Notes under the pieces: model-generated | Databases searched by the model: none | The model's input: the letters and a program-made list of their open reading frames with translations, nothing else | Told to the model about the DNA's origin: nothing | Program-made: the position numbers and the translations under genes | Source of the DNA: Ophioderma brevispina | Taxonomy: Eukaryota > Echinodermata > Ophiuroidea > Amphilepidida > Ophiodermatidae | Direction of reading: 5' to 3' | NCBI GenBank assembly: GCA_023653785.1 | Contig: JAMKCH010012490.1 | Coordinates: 86,341 to 150,340 of the forward strand | Length of the DNA: 64,000 bases | Shown: positions 45,961 through 56,006 of the stretch, piece by piece | Position numbering within the stretch: position 1 is the first letter of the stretch | How the letters are laid out: each line of letters begins with the position of its first letter

Positions 45961-47113
45961 TGTGACACACACATCCACACGACAATAAGGGATTGCTAAG
46001 GGTCCTGCCAGCTATGCGGCCAACCCACAATAAAATGCCAGCAGCTCACATTGGTTGCTCTCATCCTCATACCATCGACTATATACCTGATGCATTTCTA
46101 CACAAAAGCATTGCAACATGTGGAAAAAATTATAATCAATAAATGGACGTCAAACATTGTGACAGAAGTTCTTGCCTCATATTACGTAATGAATGCCAAA
46201 ACTGCGGTTTTCAATCTATGTATTCCTCAGATCCAAGAGTTAAAAATCATTTGATTAGCTTATCGCGTTCCTTAATATGGCATATTAAAAGGAGATGGCT
46301 AATGACAACTTGCCGATATGTAATCCAGAGGAATCAGAATACAGGAACACAGCATGGCTTCAAAGAACTGCTAATGAAATTGTAACAGGTTGTTAGTGTT
46401 CACTTAAATGTTTACTAAGAAAAACGAGACGTTGCAGTGGCTGGAAAAAGATAAAGTCAATGAAAGATGAGATTCAAGTCCTTCACTGTTGGACTCAGGA
46501 AATTGAATGAACAAGAAAGTGCATTTTCCTGTACAGAAATTGCAAAAGCAAAACTTTTTACTCATTACCATTGACAATTCAGACCAGGATTTGCACAAAA
46601 CCATGTGATTAGTATTCAAATTGCAATGCAAATATTCAACATTTTTTGAATTCTTAACACCACTGTCTTTGCATGATGTTATCTCATTTCGGTCCACACA
46701 AGCACTGCAATTGGTCCCGTAAACATTTGGAGTAAACCCTAACAAACCCGTACAAATCAGTTAGCAGCTACTTTGGAATTCATTTTTGTGGTGTTCTGTT
46801 GTAGGTAGTTATTAGGGGGGAAATGTGGAACATATTAACAAATTAGTGGTCACCAGCTTTTTAATAGCAATTGTAGGGAACATTTCCATCAGCGTTTAGC
46901 ACTCTACGATTCTGAGGGAATAACATCTGTTTGAAAAACACAACTTCTGGCATTTCAATGCATTCTTGTGTTAAACGATGGCTGACAATTGAAATCATTT
47001 GGTGATTTGAAATCTTTTTTCTTGCATTTGTTGCAATACTTTTGTCCAATGTGTGTGTATTTTTACACAAACTATGCAAATTAGTTCATTAAATATCATC
47101 TTTCAAAACCTAC

Positions 47114-47242
47114 CCATGTAAGACCAGCATCTTCTCCAAGGACTATGGCTTCCCGGTTGGAGTCTTTACAATACACCACATTTTTCCTCCTTTGGTAGTC
47201 TTTAAATAAAGGATCCAGAATGCCTCATCACATCTTTTATTT
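47114..47242 (-). CDS. Candidate exon downstream of the TAZ exon
   Basis: On the minus strand TTTCACAG precedes and GTAGGT follows, a good splice pair. Joined to the TAZ exon (which ends in phase 2) the frame reads NKRCDEAFWILYLKTTKGGK and reaches TAG at 47,143-47,145, so it could be a terminal exon. A different frame, DPLFKDYQRRKNVVYCKDSN and onward to the donor, also looks coding and would suit an alternative acceptor at GATGAG. The two readings cannot both be right. Confidence 0.35.
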
Positions 47243-47499
47243 CTGTGAAATTCAAGGGAAAGATTTATCACTAAATTGAATAATTAACAAGGCTGAACTT
47301 AGCATTAAGTACAGCTGACCTCACATGACCCCTATATGACCACTTTTAACCAATGCGGGAGGCCAACCGACCCAACTGGTAAGCCGCAAGTCAATCGGTA
47401 TCACTTCCACGTTGACGCACCTCACGCTCGGCAAAAATTTTGATTTTATTAATTATTATTAATTAAATTGGGAAAAATAACCACTAGTCCCAACAGTGA

Positions 47500-47770
47500 T
47501 ATATAATCATCCAACAGGTGAACCCGGACTTTGACCAGATGGTTGGGACAGTTAGGGTCTTGGGGGAGGGGGGGGGCAGGGCATAACCAGCTTTTTCAGG
47601 GGGGCAAAGGGGGGGCACATGTATTTTCAGGGGGGGCAAGCATATCTTTAAAATTTGTTAGGATAGTATATGGCCCTATGTAATCACTAATTTTTCAGGG
47701 GGGCAAGATCCCCAACAGGGGGCAGCTTCCCCCTTTCCCCCCTCTGGGACGCCACTGGGGGCGGGGAGGT
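47500..47770. repeat. G-rich dispersed element, possible GCCACTG-type end
   Basis: There are repeated CAGGGGGGGCAA-type phrases and many G-runs, ending in CTGGGACGCCACTGG (about 47,743-47,757). The end resembles the CAGTGGCGT terminus of the element at 59.24 kb. The G-runs could form quadruplexes on the plus strand. No coding capacity. Confidence 0.5.
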
Positions 47771-48106
47771 CCATCAACTTTCTTATCGAAATCTGACCAC
47801 TGACATGGGCTGTACAGGTCTAACGCCTTAACTCCTGTACTAGGACCAACAGATTAATGGCCCCTCCAAAGAGAGAAGATTTTAATATATTGAATCAATA
47901 TAAACATTTATATTGTCATGCATGGTAGTTAGGTATGTATCAGTTGCAGGTGTGCTTAGAATGTTTACTTGTGGAACTGGATTGATTCTTTTATGGTGGC
48001 GTATGTTTTGCAATTTTATTGGTAAAAAATGTCTACGGTAATAAAATTGATGAATTAGGTTAACGTGAGAGGAGATGATTTTTGAGGATGACAAATTTCT
48101 TCAAAT

Positions 48107-48415
48107 GCAGATCGATTGTAGACCACCTACCAAGAACATTTGAAGGTTATTCGCACAAACAAGTACAAAAGAAAACTGCAAACTTGTTTTGAACTTCCGG
48201 CTATCTCATCCCACAGTAAACCTACTTTGACTTCGGTCGTGCCCGACAGAAAATACTACATCGATCACTATTACATAAAGACGGCGTACTCGGTTATTTA
48301 CTTCACGTGTGATCTAATACCTGGTAAGAATTCCAAATATGCAAAACCAGGTTTCTAAAAAAAAATTGAGGGCACTTCATCTGGAAATGTCCTTGTTGTG
48401 TCTCTTTAATGTATG
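48107..48415 (+). repeat. Dispersed repeat, copy 1 (partner at 60.95 kb)
   Basis: Blocks TTGTAGACCAC, GTTTTGAACTTCCGG/TTATTGAACTTGCC, GTGTGATCTAATA and GGGCACTTCATCTGG/GGGCACTCTTTCTCT..GTCTCTTTAA are colinear with 60,950-61,262. About 300 bp. The right end is TGTCTCTTTAA. Confidence 0.6.
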
Positions 48416-48754
48416 CAAATTTTTAGTCTTCGCACATTGGCAAAAATCAATGCACTTGCGTCAAGGTTTATTTGAACGGGCTCCATAATGGCACGCATCT
48501 CTGCAGGATTTCTGTCATAGGTAAATGTGCATTGCTTTTTTGTGCTCTAAGTGTACTTGAAGTTAAAAATATCCGCCATTACTCTCTAATCCAAAGATAG
48601 CAAGAGCAGGCTTTCCTTAATTTTACTACATTGAACACAGTTCAACCAAAAGATCAGCAAAATGTCATGGACATATTATCTGCATATTGCCTCTGCCAAG
48701 CTCTAAAATTGAGTTTTTAGTGACTAGAAACACTTCCAAATTCTTCATACATAC

Positions 48755-48912
48755 CTTTCTTTAAACCACATACAAAATGGAACTTCACAGTATCGGTCTT
48801 TGCACGATGAGCTGTGGTTAAAGAAGCAACCCAGAACACTGCAACAGCCACTGCACCGCCTGCCACCACGAGTGTTCAAACACTGTTCCAAATTCTTAAG
48901 AAGCACCTTTGC
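48755..48912 (-). CDS. TAZ-type zinc-finger exon (CBP/p300-like)
   Basis: On the minus strand CTCAAACAG precedes and GTATGT follows, consensus-like acceptor and donor, with 158 nt open between. The frame reads QCLNTRGGRRCSGC (residues about 10-23), then CFFNHSSSCKDRYCEVPFC (about 29-47). This reproduces the last two zinc sites of TAZ domains: C-x8-C-x2-C, then H-x3-C-x4-C-x4-C. The VPFC ending is as in the TAZ2 domain of CBP/p300-type acetyltransferases. TAZ domains bind transactivation segments in the nucleus. The first zinc site would lie on an upstream exon that I could not identify. It could belong to a CBP/p300 relative or another TAZ protein; HAT, KIX and bromodomain exons were not seen here. 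The exon starts in phase 0 and ends in phase 2. Confidence 0.6.
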
Positions 48913-49086
48913 CTGTTTGAGGAAATAATGGTAAAGTGCAATTAATTGGAGGCATTATTTTTCACATGGGAAATTTTGAGTAAACAGATGATGTCATTCA
49001 TTTGCCATCAGCGTTTTTAATAAACTAAAACTCCTGCAGAGTAATTTTTGCATGGGTTGTAAAGCTTTTGCTAATATTAGTCGTCA

Positions 49087-49206
49087 CCCAGTTGGCACAG
49101 ATCAAATTTCAACGTTGAAATGACATTGAAACAACATTGATTTGACAACTCAACGTTGTTTCAACGTCATTTCAACGTTGAAACGTTGATCTGTGCCCAC
49201 AGGGCA
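49087..49206. repeat. Fold-back MITE built of CAACGTTGAAA words
   Basis: GGCACAGATCAAATTTCAAC on the left is inverted at GTTGATCTGTGCCC on the right. Between them TCAACGTTGAAATGACATTG and its inverse form a long hairpin with a short loop near 49,145. The inner AACGTT is itself palindromic. Confidence 0.8.
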
Positions 49207-49302
49207 CCTGAAACGAATATATCCAAATCAGTTCCCTTATGTGTAAATAGATTATAAACCTACATCAGATTGCGTTTATTAAATACACCTTAGATATCAG
49301 TG

Positions 49303-49608
49303 TTAAGGCGACGAAAAAAGAAAACCCTGTTTTACGGGCGAACGGACCTTTGAGTAGGGTCGGTCGGTCAAATTTTTTCTTTTTTAATTTTTTTTCCTTT
49401 TCTGGAAGTCAAAATTGGCCCAAAATAAGCCCAAATTCTGAAAAATCAAGAGAAAAATGAAAAATTTTTACAAACAAATTTTCTTTAAAAAAAATAGCCA
49501 AAATTGATAAATTTGGGCTAAAAACAGGCTGATTTTACATGATTTTTGGAAAAACTAAAAGAAAAAAATCTGGGCAAACTGAAATCAGGGTTGGTCGGGC
49601 CCGTAAAC

Positions 49609-49657
<49 letters not shown>
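49303..49657. repeat. TTAA-ended MITE, copy 1 (GGCGACGAAAA family)
   Basis: It starts TTAAGGCGACGAAAAAAG, carries AAAACCCTGTTTTACGGG, GAGTAGGGTCGGTCGG and GGTCGGGCCCGTAAA, and runs into a long poly-T. Copy 2 (50,949-51,272) shows the complete right end TTTTTCGCCTTAA, giving an inverted GGCG-A-rich terminus and a TTAA target. The right end of this copy is lost in the poly-T/A run. Confidence 0.65.
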
Positions 49658-49664
<7 letters not shown>

Positions 49665-49860
49665 TTCCAGAACAATAAAGGCTGTTAACAAGCATCTCAT
49701 TGTCCTTAGTGTTTTATAATGAATATTATTTTTTAAAATGCTGGTTACCTACTCTATATATTTTCCAGCCTGTTAAGAGTACACCTGTTTTCTTTTATTT
49801 AGGCCCAAAATGATCTACCAAAGTTTACAAAATCATCAATAAAAAAAATCACAATCATAC

Positions 49861-50016
49861 CACTGATGGTACAACTCTGGTGAAGCCATGCCTGCGGGAT
49901 TGAGGTACTGCATTGTAGTTCTATCACCTTCGTCATGACACGACAACTGGCTAAAGCAGATCCTCTGCTCTTGCCGCTCATCGTGTACAGTTCAAATCTG
50001 ACATGCCCTTGTGTTC
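49861..50016 (-). CDS. Candidate internal exon, phase 1-1
   Basis: On the minus strand TCATATTATAG precedes and GTATGATTG follows. The 156 nt are open in the phase-1 frame (TQGHVRFELYTMSGKSRGSA, then LASCRVMTKVIELQC). A second frame (ERQEQRICFSQLSCHDEGDR and on) is open for most of the length and has equally protein-like composition. The phase-1 frame is compatible with the exon at 54,789-54,899 and with the one at 45,097-45,258, but not directly with the TAZ exon. Product unknown. Confidence 0.3.
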
Positions 50017-50948
50017 CTATAATATGACAATATTTTGGCACTATGAAAAATCACTTTTGACAATCTTAAAGCAGATATTGTACATAATGTTCACTGGGAT
50101 ATAGATGAGTTGACCTGTGACGTCGACGCTGGACAACGAACAAATCACTGCTTGTATTAGCATGAGCACCTACATGGCTTTGTGCTTTAAAATTCTGCTT
50201 AATCAGGTGTGATAAGACTATTGAATGCTGTAACTGGTAGGGATATTCTAACATGTCAGTAACCAGTGTAAAAACATTGATGTCACCTCATCTATATGTT
50301 ACATCACTACCTATATCCTTGTTTTGACTATTCCCCCATTCCTGTGGCAGACACAGTGGAGCACGCCCCAGGGCAATGAATGATGTGGGTAGTAGCACAG
50401 GTCATATAACCTACACATAAACAAGTTTATTACTTTGATCATCACCTAATATGCAAAAATTATTCAAGCTTGGTTATACAACGCATTAAAGTTAATTACG
50501 TTTTACATGCTCACTTCTTGCCACAAGTGTGGGCTGCGTGCGGCACACATCAACATTGTATCGTGTGGTATTGTTGCTTGCAGTTGCGCCTGTTACTGTT
50601 CTATATCAATTCACGATGTGATAAGTCTTGCCTATTTTTGTAATGACCAAATATAGGAAAAAAAAAATTAATACCCACTTGTTTAATCTGTTTTGCCAGT
50701 TCTCCACCTATGGCAGACCCAGATGAGCAACTCACTGGGCACACAACATGGGGCATTCCAGCACGTAATGACCTACCTCATAGCAAGATTTAGATGGAAT
50801 TACCTATTATAGGAAATTATACCTACTTGTTTACCTTATTTCTCCACCCTAGTATAGACCCAGAAGAGTACCCACGGGCAATGAATAACATGGGCAGTAG
50901 CATCAGATATAACCTACATCATAACAATTTTAGTTGAATTACAACCTA

Positions 50949-51272
50949 TTGGCGACGATAAAAAAAACCCTGTTTTATGGTCGAGCGGACCTTTTGAGTA
51001 GGGTCGGTCGGGCCTGCGAATTTTTTCCTTTTTAATTTTTTTTCTTTCTGAGCTCAAAATTGGCCTAACTTCCCCAAAATCTGAAAAATCAAAAGAGAAA
51101 AATGAAAAATTTTTTACAAACAAATTTCCAAAAAAAAAATTTGCCAAAATGATAAATTTGGTACACAACAGGCTGCTTTTACATGATTTTTGGAAAAAAA
51201 AATCTGCAAACTGAAAAATCAGGGTCCGTCGGGCCCGTAAAACTTTTTTTTTTTAAATTTTTTTCGCCTTAA
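50949..51272. mobile_element. TTAA-ended MITE, copy 2 (GGCGACGAAAA family)
   Basis: Starts GGCGACGATAAAAAAAACCC and ends TTTTTTTCGCCTTAA. Interior blocks GAGTAGGGTCGGTCGGGCC, GAAAAATCAAAAGAGAAAAA and GTCGGGCCCGTAAAA match copy 1 at 49,303. It lies between two copies of the 130-bp unit, so it inserted after the unit had multiplied. Confidence 0.65.
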
Positions 51273-51405
51273 GGAATTACCCCTCGTTACCCCTTTTACA
51301 TTTCTTCAATCACCCCTATGGTAGACCCAGAAGAGTACCCACTGGGCAATGAATGACATGGGCAGTAGTATCAAGTGATACCCTACAATCATAAGCAAGT
51401 GTAAA

Positions 51406-52070
51406 CGGCCACTTTCTTACATGGTAGTTACCACCCACTACCACCAAGGTAGACATGGTTGCCTACCCACTAGACGTACACTCGCCGTCCAGGATTCGTG
51501 TAGTTTTTGTCCGCATTGACGATCGTGTACACCGTCAGCACCTTCGTGGAGTAGCTACATGTTTACACCGGCTCTCAGTGTGCGCTGTATTTCTCATGGC
51601 CATTTTGTTTTTTTGATATTTTTGGCATAGATTTGCATTTTTTTAATTACTGTGTAGCTGGGAATTTGAGTTTTTTGATGATGCCCGATTTGAATTTCGT
51701 AATGATTTTCCTAAAAAACGTTCAAACATGCTAAACAGAGCCCAATGTAATAGCGCCCTCATTTCATGAAATTTTCATCCACTCTCAAAATGGTGTTGGT
51801 GGTAACCGCGGGGTATCTACGTGGTAGCTTCGTGTCTACTCCGGTACTGTCACTCAACATCCACTTCTCTCCACCTAGTGGGCAACTACAAGGTAGCCAT
51901 TGGGGTAGGGTACTGCAGAGTAGCCACATTACCTAATAACTGTGTACTTTGTAAACCCTATCTTGCAGCTACAACATCGCAACTAGCCCAGTGTTTACTG
52001 GGGCAGAGCTGCCGCGGTAGACATGGGGTAGCTGCCGTATAGGCTACCACGTGAGTAAGAAATCCGGCCG
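51406..52070. mobile_element. GGTAG-rich fold-back element, about 660 bp
   Basis: The left end CGGCCACTTTCTTAC..GGTAGTTACC is inverted at the right end GTAGCTGCCGTATAGGCTAC..GTAAGAAATCCGGCCG. The interior has many GTAGCTAC/GGTAGCC words and an open plus-strand stretch (about 51,821-52,042) with no recognisable domain. Superfamily not assigned. Confidence 0.55.
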
Positions 52071-52179
52071 TGTAGTTGAACTTAGCCTAACTATAGGAAT
52101 TCAAACCACCCACTTGTTTAACCCTTTTGAACATTTCTTCAGGCTTATTATAGTCGACGAAACGACGGCTCAGTGCACC

Positions 52180-52206
52180 TATTGGATTACACGCTTTATT
52201 CTCATA
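52180..52206. repeat. Solo copy of the 3.6-kb fold-back arm
   Basis: ATTGGATTACACGCTTTATT is identical to the inner part of the 3,621-3,756 element. Only one arm is present, and it interrupts the last copy of the 130-bp unit. Confidence 0.65.
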
Positions 52207-52809
52207 GTAATAATGTGTAGACTCCCAGAAGAGCACTCAATGGGCAACTGAATAAATGGGCAGTAGCATGGGGTCTACCTTCATCATAAACAATTCAAAA
52301 CCACCATAAGTTACCCACAACTGTGATTTTATGTTATCTATTGTGAACTGTTCATTTCCCCCACATGTTTAAGTTTTATCCCTCTAAAATAGAAATAGCT
52401 CTGGGATTATTCAATAAAAAAAACACAAATGTAAGTTGAAGGTCTATTTTCTGAAATTGAGCTCCTGGACACATAAACAGCCCAATTCCTGATCCTAATT
52501 GGCTCCACCAGTATTACAGATCGGGTCAATCTTCATCATACAATACTGGATGAGCTTGAAGTTGACATCAGAATGCATTGCTGATGATCAAAACTGATAT
52601 TGAATCAGCTGCCAACAAGTCCAACATTTTCTGGTATCAACAAAAAAATTCCATCCCAAATTATTATTCACGAAGTAAGTATACTTGGACCTATCTTAGA
52701 AAAAATGGTACCAATTGTTTTGGCAATTTGCATGACTTATGAGAGTCCAATATTTTGTGCATATTGTGCAGACCAATCTTTTTGCATATTGTGCATGTGT
52801 GGGGGTTGG

Positions 52810-52953
52810 GTACATTTTGTGACCCCACGTTGTCTACTCCCAAGTGAATTCAGCAGCCTTTACGGAATAAAGTACAGTAATCACAATGCACTTTATTCCG
52901 TCAAGCCGGCGAATGCACTTGGGGAGGCAGACAAAGTGGGTGCAGTAAATGTA
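52810..52953. repeat. Fold-back element, CGGAATAAAGT core
   Basis: GGTACATTTTGTGACCCCAC, TGTCTAC..CCCAAGTG and TTACGGAATAAAGT on the left pair with ACTTTATTCCGTCAA, CACTTGGGGAGGCAGACA and TGTACC on the right. The loop is about 15 bp. The arms are unrelated to those of the other CGGAATA fold-backs. Confidence 0.75.
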
Positions 52954-53159
52954 CCACCCATGTGGGGAGTCATTCACTACAACCCAACCTTGGTCTACGG
53001 GAAATGCCCCATCAAGACCCCTTTTTATCTTAAGTTTTAGATCGACAGACCCACATTTTCGGTGATCTTAGTTCCAAGATCCTAAAACCTTTTGTGGTTT
53101 CACCTGCCAATTTTGAGTGGACAAAATCAGCCACCCGGAAAATTTTCATCAGTTCCAAA

Positions 53160-53490
53160 GGGCCAAATTTTTGGCCTATACTAAAGGTTCAACAAGAGAT
53201 TTTGAGCACCCAAATTTGTGTCATAATAGTAATTTTTAATAATAGACGGGACCCTCAAATGCTTTCTTACCTTGTATTTGCGACAAAATGTCTTAAAGGA
53301 GGAGAACAAGGTGCTTTTGATTGCTTATATTTCATATTAAACCTAGCTGAATTTTGTATTTGCCTCCTATACAAATTCTAAAATTTTTTGTACACAAAAG
53401 AAGCATTTCTCATCTTAATCCTTTCAGATGTAGATATTGATGGAATCTTTACATCAGGGCATCATCAGACGTCAATTTTTTTAGGGTGAT
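53160..53490 (+). repeat. Dispersed repeat shared with 59.5-59.85 kb
   Basis: Blocks GGTTCAACAAGAGATTTTGA, ATAATAGTAATTT, TTTCTTACCTTGTATTTG, GAGAACAAGGTG, GAATTTTGTATTTGC and AAGCATTTCTCATCTTAATC are colinear with 59,535-59,840. Open frames across it are broken in the partner, so this is probably non-coding transposon interior. Confidence 0.6.
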
Positions 53491-53929
53491 CCTAAGAAAA
53501 GTAAATCGTGATTCGAGCCCTGCTGCATCATCAGGTTTGTATCCTTCGGCAGATCTTAATTGCCTTGTCGACCCAAGTTAAATCTAGGGAGCTGTATTGG
53601 GGAATATTATAATCTAAGGTTGAGGGGTGGGGGTTGATGCGCTTGGCCAGCTGCCGGACCTAAGTGAAGCGAAATTATTGTGACGTTTCTGATGGCAGCG
53701 CATAATTATAATAAAATAGGCCCCACAGGGCTGTAATCTTGATGAAATGGTGCTTTGTAAAAGCCTATATATTATTGTTAGTTTTACAGAGATATTGAAC
53801 CACTGATTCTTGCAATTCAAAATATGCACACACCAAATGGTGTACCTGGGAGTGGTAATGTGCCCTGTTACATCCAGTTATTACAAATATTGCACAGGAA
53901 CACATCATAATTCACTTAGGTTGCCATTT

Positions 53930-54150
53930 TAAAGGGGCATTTTGTGATCCAAACCTCATTCCCCGACTAACCTAAAGAAGTTGAGATTTTTATATAAACT
54001 GATTGTTAGTACTTTGTAATTCACATATTACCTAATCTTACATTCCAAGTTCGGTAGCACCTGCACGAAATTCACAATTTTGTATTTATGTCCGTAAACG
54101 GACAGAAATACAGTACAGTGGCCTATGGACCGTGGGAAACAAGGAAATTT
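53930..54150 (+). repeat. MITE copy 2 (partner inside the hAT relic)
   Basis: AAAGGGGCATTTTGTGATCC, AGTTGAGATTTTTATAT, TACCTAATCTTACATTCCA and ACAGTACAGTGGCCTATGGA match the reverse complement of 23,240-23,515. Confidence 0.7.
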
Positions 54151-54324
54151 TTTTTTTTTTTTTTAAAAAAAAGAAGACAATCAACTAAAATTTGTGATAA
54201 GCTTTCACAAGGATATCTATAGAAACCTTAATAAACAGACGAGTGGAATCATGAAATGAACGTAATGGTATTTTGCATTCGCAAAGCACACTAAAAAATA
54301 TTGAACATTAAGCAGATTGCTCGA

Positions 54325-54410
54325 TGTGAGGTGTATCCGGCCAACCTGTTAGCAGGGACAAAATAGATTTAAAACTTTGGACGGACGGACGGATTGGATG
54401 ACTGACTGCA
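54325..54410 (+). mobile_element. 3' UTR fragment of the purine-rich LINE family
   Basis: GTATCCGGCCAACCTGTTAGCAGGGACAAAATAGATTTAAAACTTTGG (given in pieces: ATCCGGCCAACC, AGCAGGGACAAA, TTTAAAACTTTGG) resembles 21,897-21,950. It ends in an ACGGACGGACGGATTGG simple tail. Confidence 0.5.
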
Positions 54411-54424
54411 ACTGACATGCATAA

Positions 54425-54740
54425 AGGCCGAATCGAGATTTCCTGATGAGGGCGCCCTCAATTTTAAAAAAAAAGGGTTTTTTGCATGTATAATGCGTGT
54501 CCATAGACTAATCACTGGGTGAAATGGCTAAGCGCAAATCGAAGTCTTCCATATAGAAAATCACATCTTTGTTTAAAAAGTCGGATCCGGAAATTTTGTT
54601 ATCACAGTATTTATTGGCACTGTTATGTACACATAAATTTTTACTGCATCCAAAACGAAAACTACGATTTCATCTCAAACTTGGAATTGGCATTTTAGTT
54701 GACCATCTTTAGTTCTAGTTGATTATTTAATTAATATATT
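54425..54740 (-). repeat. MITE copy 2 (inverted partner of 43.34 kb)
   Basis: The reverse complement carries CAACTAAAATGCCAATT, CATAACAGTGCCAATAAATA, TTTCCGGATCCGA and GGGCGCCCTCATCAGGAAAT in the same order as 43,335-43,640. Confidence 0.65.
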
Positions 54741-54788
54741 AAAAAAAAAAATATATTCAGAAAATCTCTGAGTCAGACTCTTACTAAC

Positions 54789-54899
54789 CTCCCCCTGTTC
54801 CATTAGATTGCACAGATTCTTTTCTCAAGCTGTTTTCAACAAAACACCTCACTACTTTGAACTGTGATGCGATGGTGAAGGGGGACCGTGATGCTCGAC
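54789..54899 (-). CDS. Candidate internal exon, phase 1-1
   Basis: On the minus strand CCACAATTCAG precedes and GTTAGTAAG follows, both good splice sites. The 111 nt are open only in the frame starting with two bases of a split codon: RASRSPFTIASQFKVVRCFV, then ENSLRKESVQSNGTGG. The other two frames contain stops. The product is unknown. It fits in phase with candidate exons at 56,007-56,156 and 49,861-50,016 on the same strand. Confidence 0.4.
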
Positions 54900-54991
54900 C
54901 TGAATTGTGGTCAAATATGGACTGCAGAAGCAACCGCTGGAAGAGCACTGGATTGTGAATTGAGAGAATAGTTGGATTGCATAATATTTAA

Positions 54992-55920
54992 CCCTCGTCT
55001 TACCAGGGGGGTTACCACCCCCCTAGGGAATTCATCGTGAGCTAAATGCCAAAATCTTTCATAAAAAGCTTCGAGGTACAGGTAATTTTTTTCATTTTTC
55101 TCTCATTCCTTTCAGGTATTTTAGCGAAAAAAACAAAATTGAAGGAACCACTTCACTGGCGTTAGGGGTTGTATGCCGTCAAAGTCAAGGGTAGGGGGTG
55201 GTTTGCCCACCCAATGATATTTTGGTGCATTTTTGAAACTAATATATGCCACAGTAGGCCGCTAAAAACTCTATGTTTATGTAAAAAAAACTAGCCAACA
55301 TTGCATCATTAAGAGAGAAAACGATGAAAATCCGATGATATTGAAATTGAAAAAAAAAATATTCCTATGTTTTTTAGACGCAAATCGGAATTTAATTTTT
55401 CGCCTATTCTGTGGAAAAAAGCCAATTTTGCCCGACTCGCGGACTTGACTGACCTCATTGTGACGCCATACTAGGGTATATGTTGAGTACGTATTTTGGT
55501 TAGGGTATGTTGTCACGTTATGGTGCATTTTTTGAAAATATTATGCATCAGTAAGGCTCTAAAACTCTTATGTTAAGTTAATGTAAAAGTCAATTGCCAT
55601 CATTAGAGCCTGAAAAACCGCACCGCATAAAAATACGATATTCCTACGTGTTTTAGCGCAAAATCGGAATATTTGCGCCTTTTTTTCTGTGGAAGGGAAA
55701 ATGCCAATTTTGACGACTTGCGGACTGAGACAGTATTGTGAGCAATATAGGTAGTGTTGGTACTGCTTTTGGTATCAATGGCAAGAGGAGGACCATAGCT
55801 ATCCACTGGTAATCAAAAATCATAAGAATAGGGTTGCTCTTCATAAGACAAATTTCAAGGGGGTGGTAACCACCCCCCTTGGTAACTGTGTTACAAAAAA
55901 AGGCTGGTTAAGACGAGGGC
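54992..55920. mobile_element. TTAA-flanked, piggyBac-like non-autonomous element
   Basis: TTAA at 54,988-54,991 and 55,921-55,924 flanks inverted ends CCCTCGTCTTACC and GGTTAAGACGAGGGC. Sub-terminal GGTTACCACCCCCCTAGG and GGTGGTAACCACCCCCCTTGG are also inverted. TTAA targets and CCC-starting ends are hallmarks of the piggyBac superfamily. The interior is two tandem, diverged copies of a roughly 280-bp block (about 55,219-55,500 and 55,521-55,760), with no transposase. Confidence 0.75.
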
Positions 55921-56006
55921 TTAATCCATAATTTGGTAATACTAATCATCAAAAACCTTCAGAAACCACACCCTAGAATCGGCCTAGGGGCTCCTCTGCT
56001 GTATAC

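Larger units (their letters stand above)
50330..52320 (-). repeat. Five copies of a roughly 130-bp unit, interrupted by two MITEs
   Basis: Unit copies lie at about 50,335-50,440, 50,690-50,795, 50,815-50,948, 51,285-51,410 and 52,105-52,310. Each contains a GTAGACCCAGAAGAG-like word, ACTGGGCAATGAATGACATG and GGGCAGTAGCAT (plus strand), and is preceded by CCACTTGTTTAACC-type sequence. On the minus strand the 50,690 copy is open as AGMPHVVCPVSCSSGSAIGG followed by ELAKQIKQVG. The other copies are broken by one-base indels. Copies are separated by a GGCGACG-type MITE (50,949-51,272) and a GGTAG fold-back (51,406-52,070). They may be duplicated exons or intronic repeats of the candidate minus-strand gene. 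Confidence 0.55.

Noticed and set aside
49518..49700. Poly-lysine frame
   Set aside because: Translation of the MITE's poly-T/poly-A run.
52600..53040. 146-codon plus-strand frame
   Set aside because: Its second half runs through the fold-back at 52,810-52,953, and composition is not protein-like; no homologue recognised.
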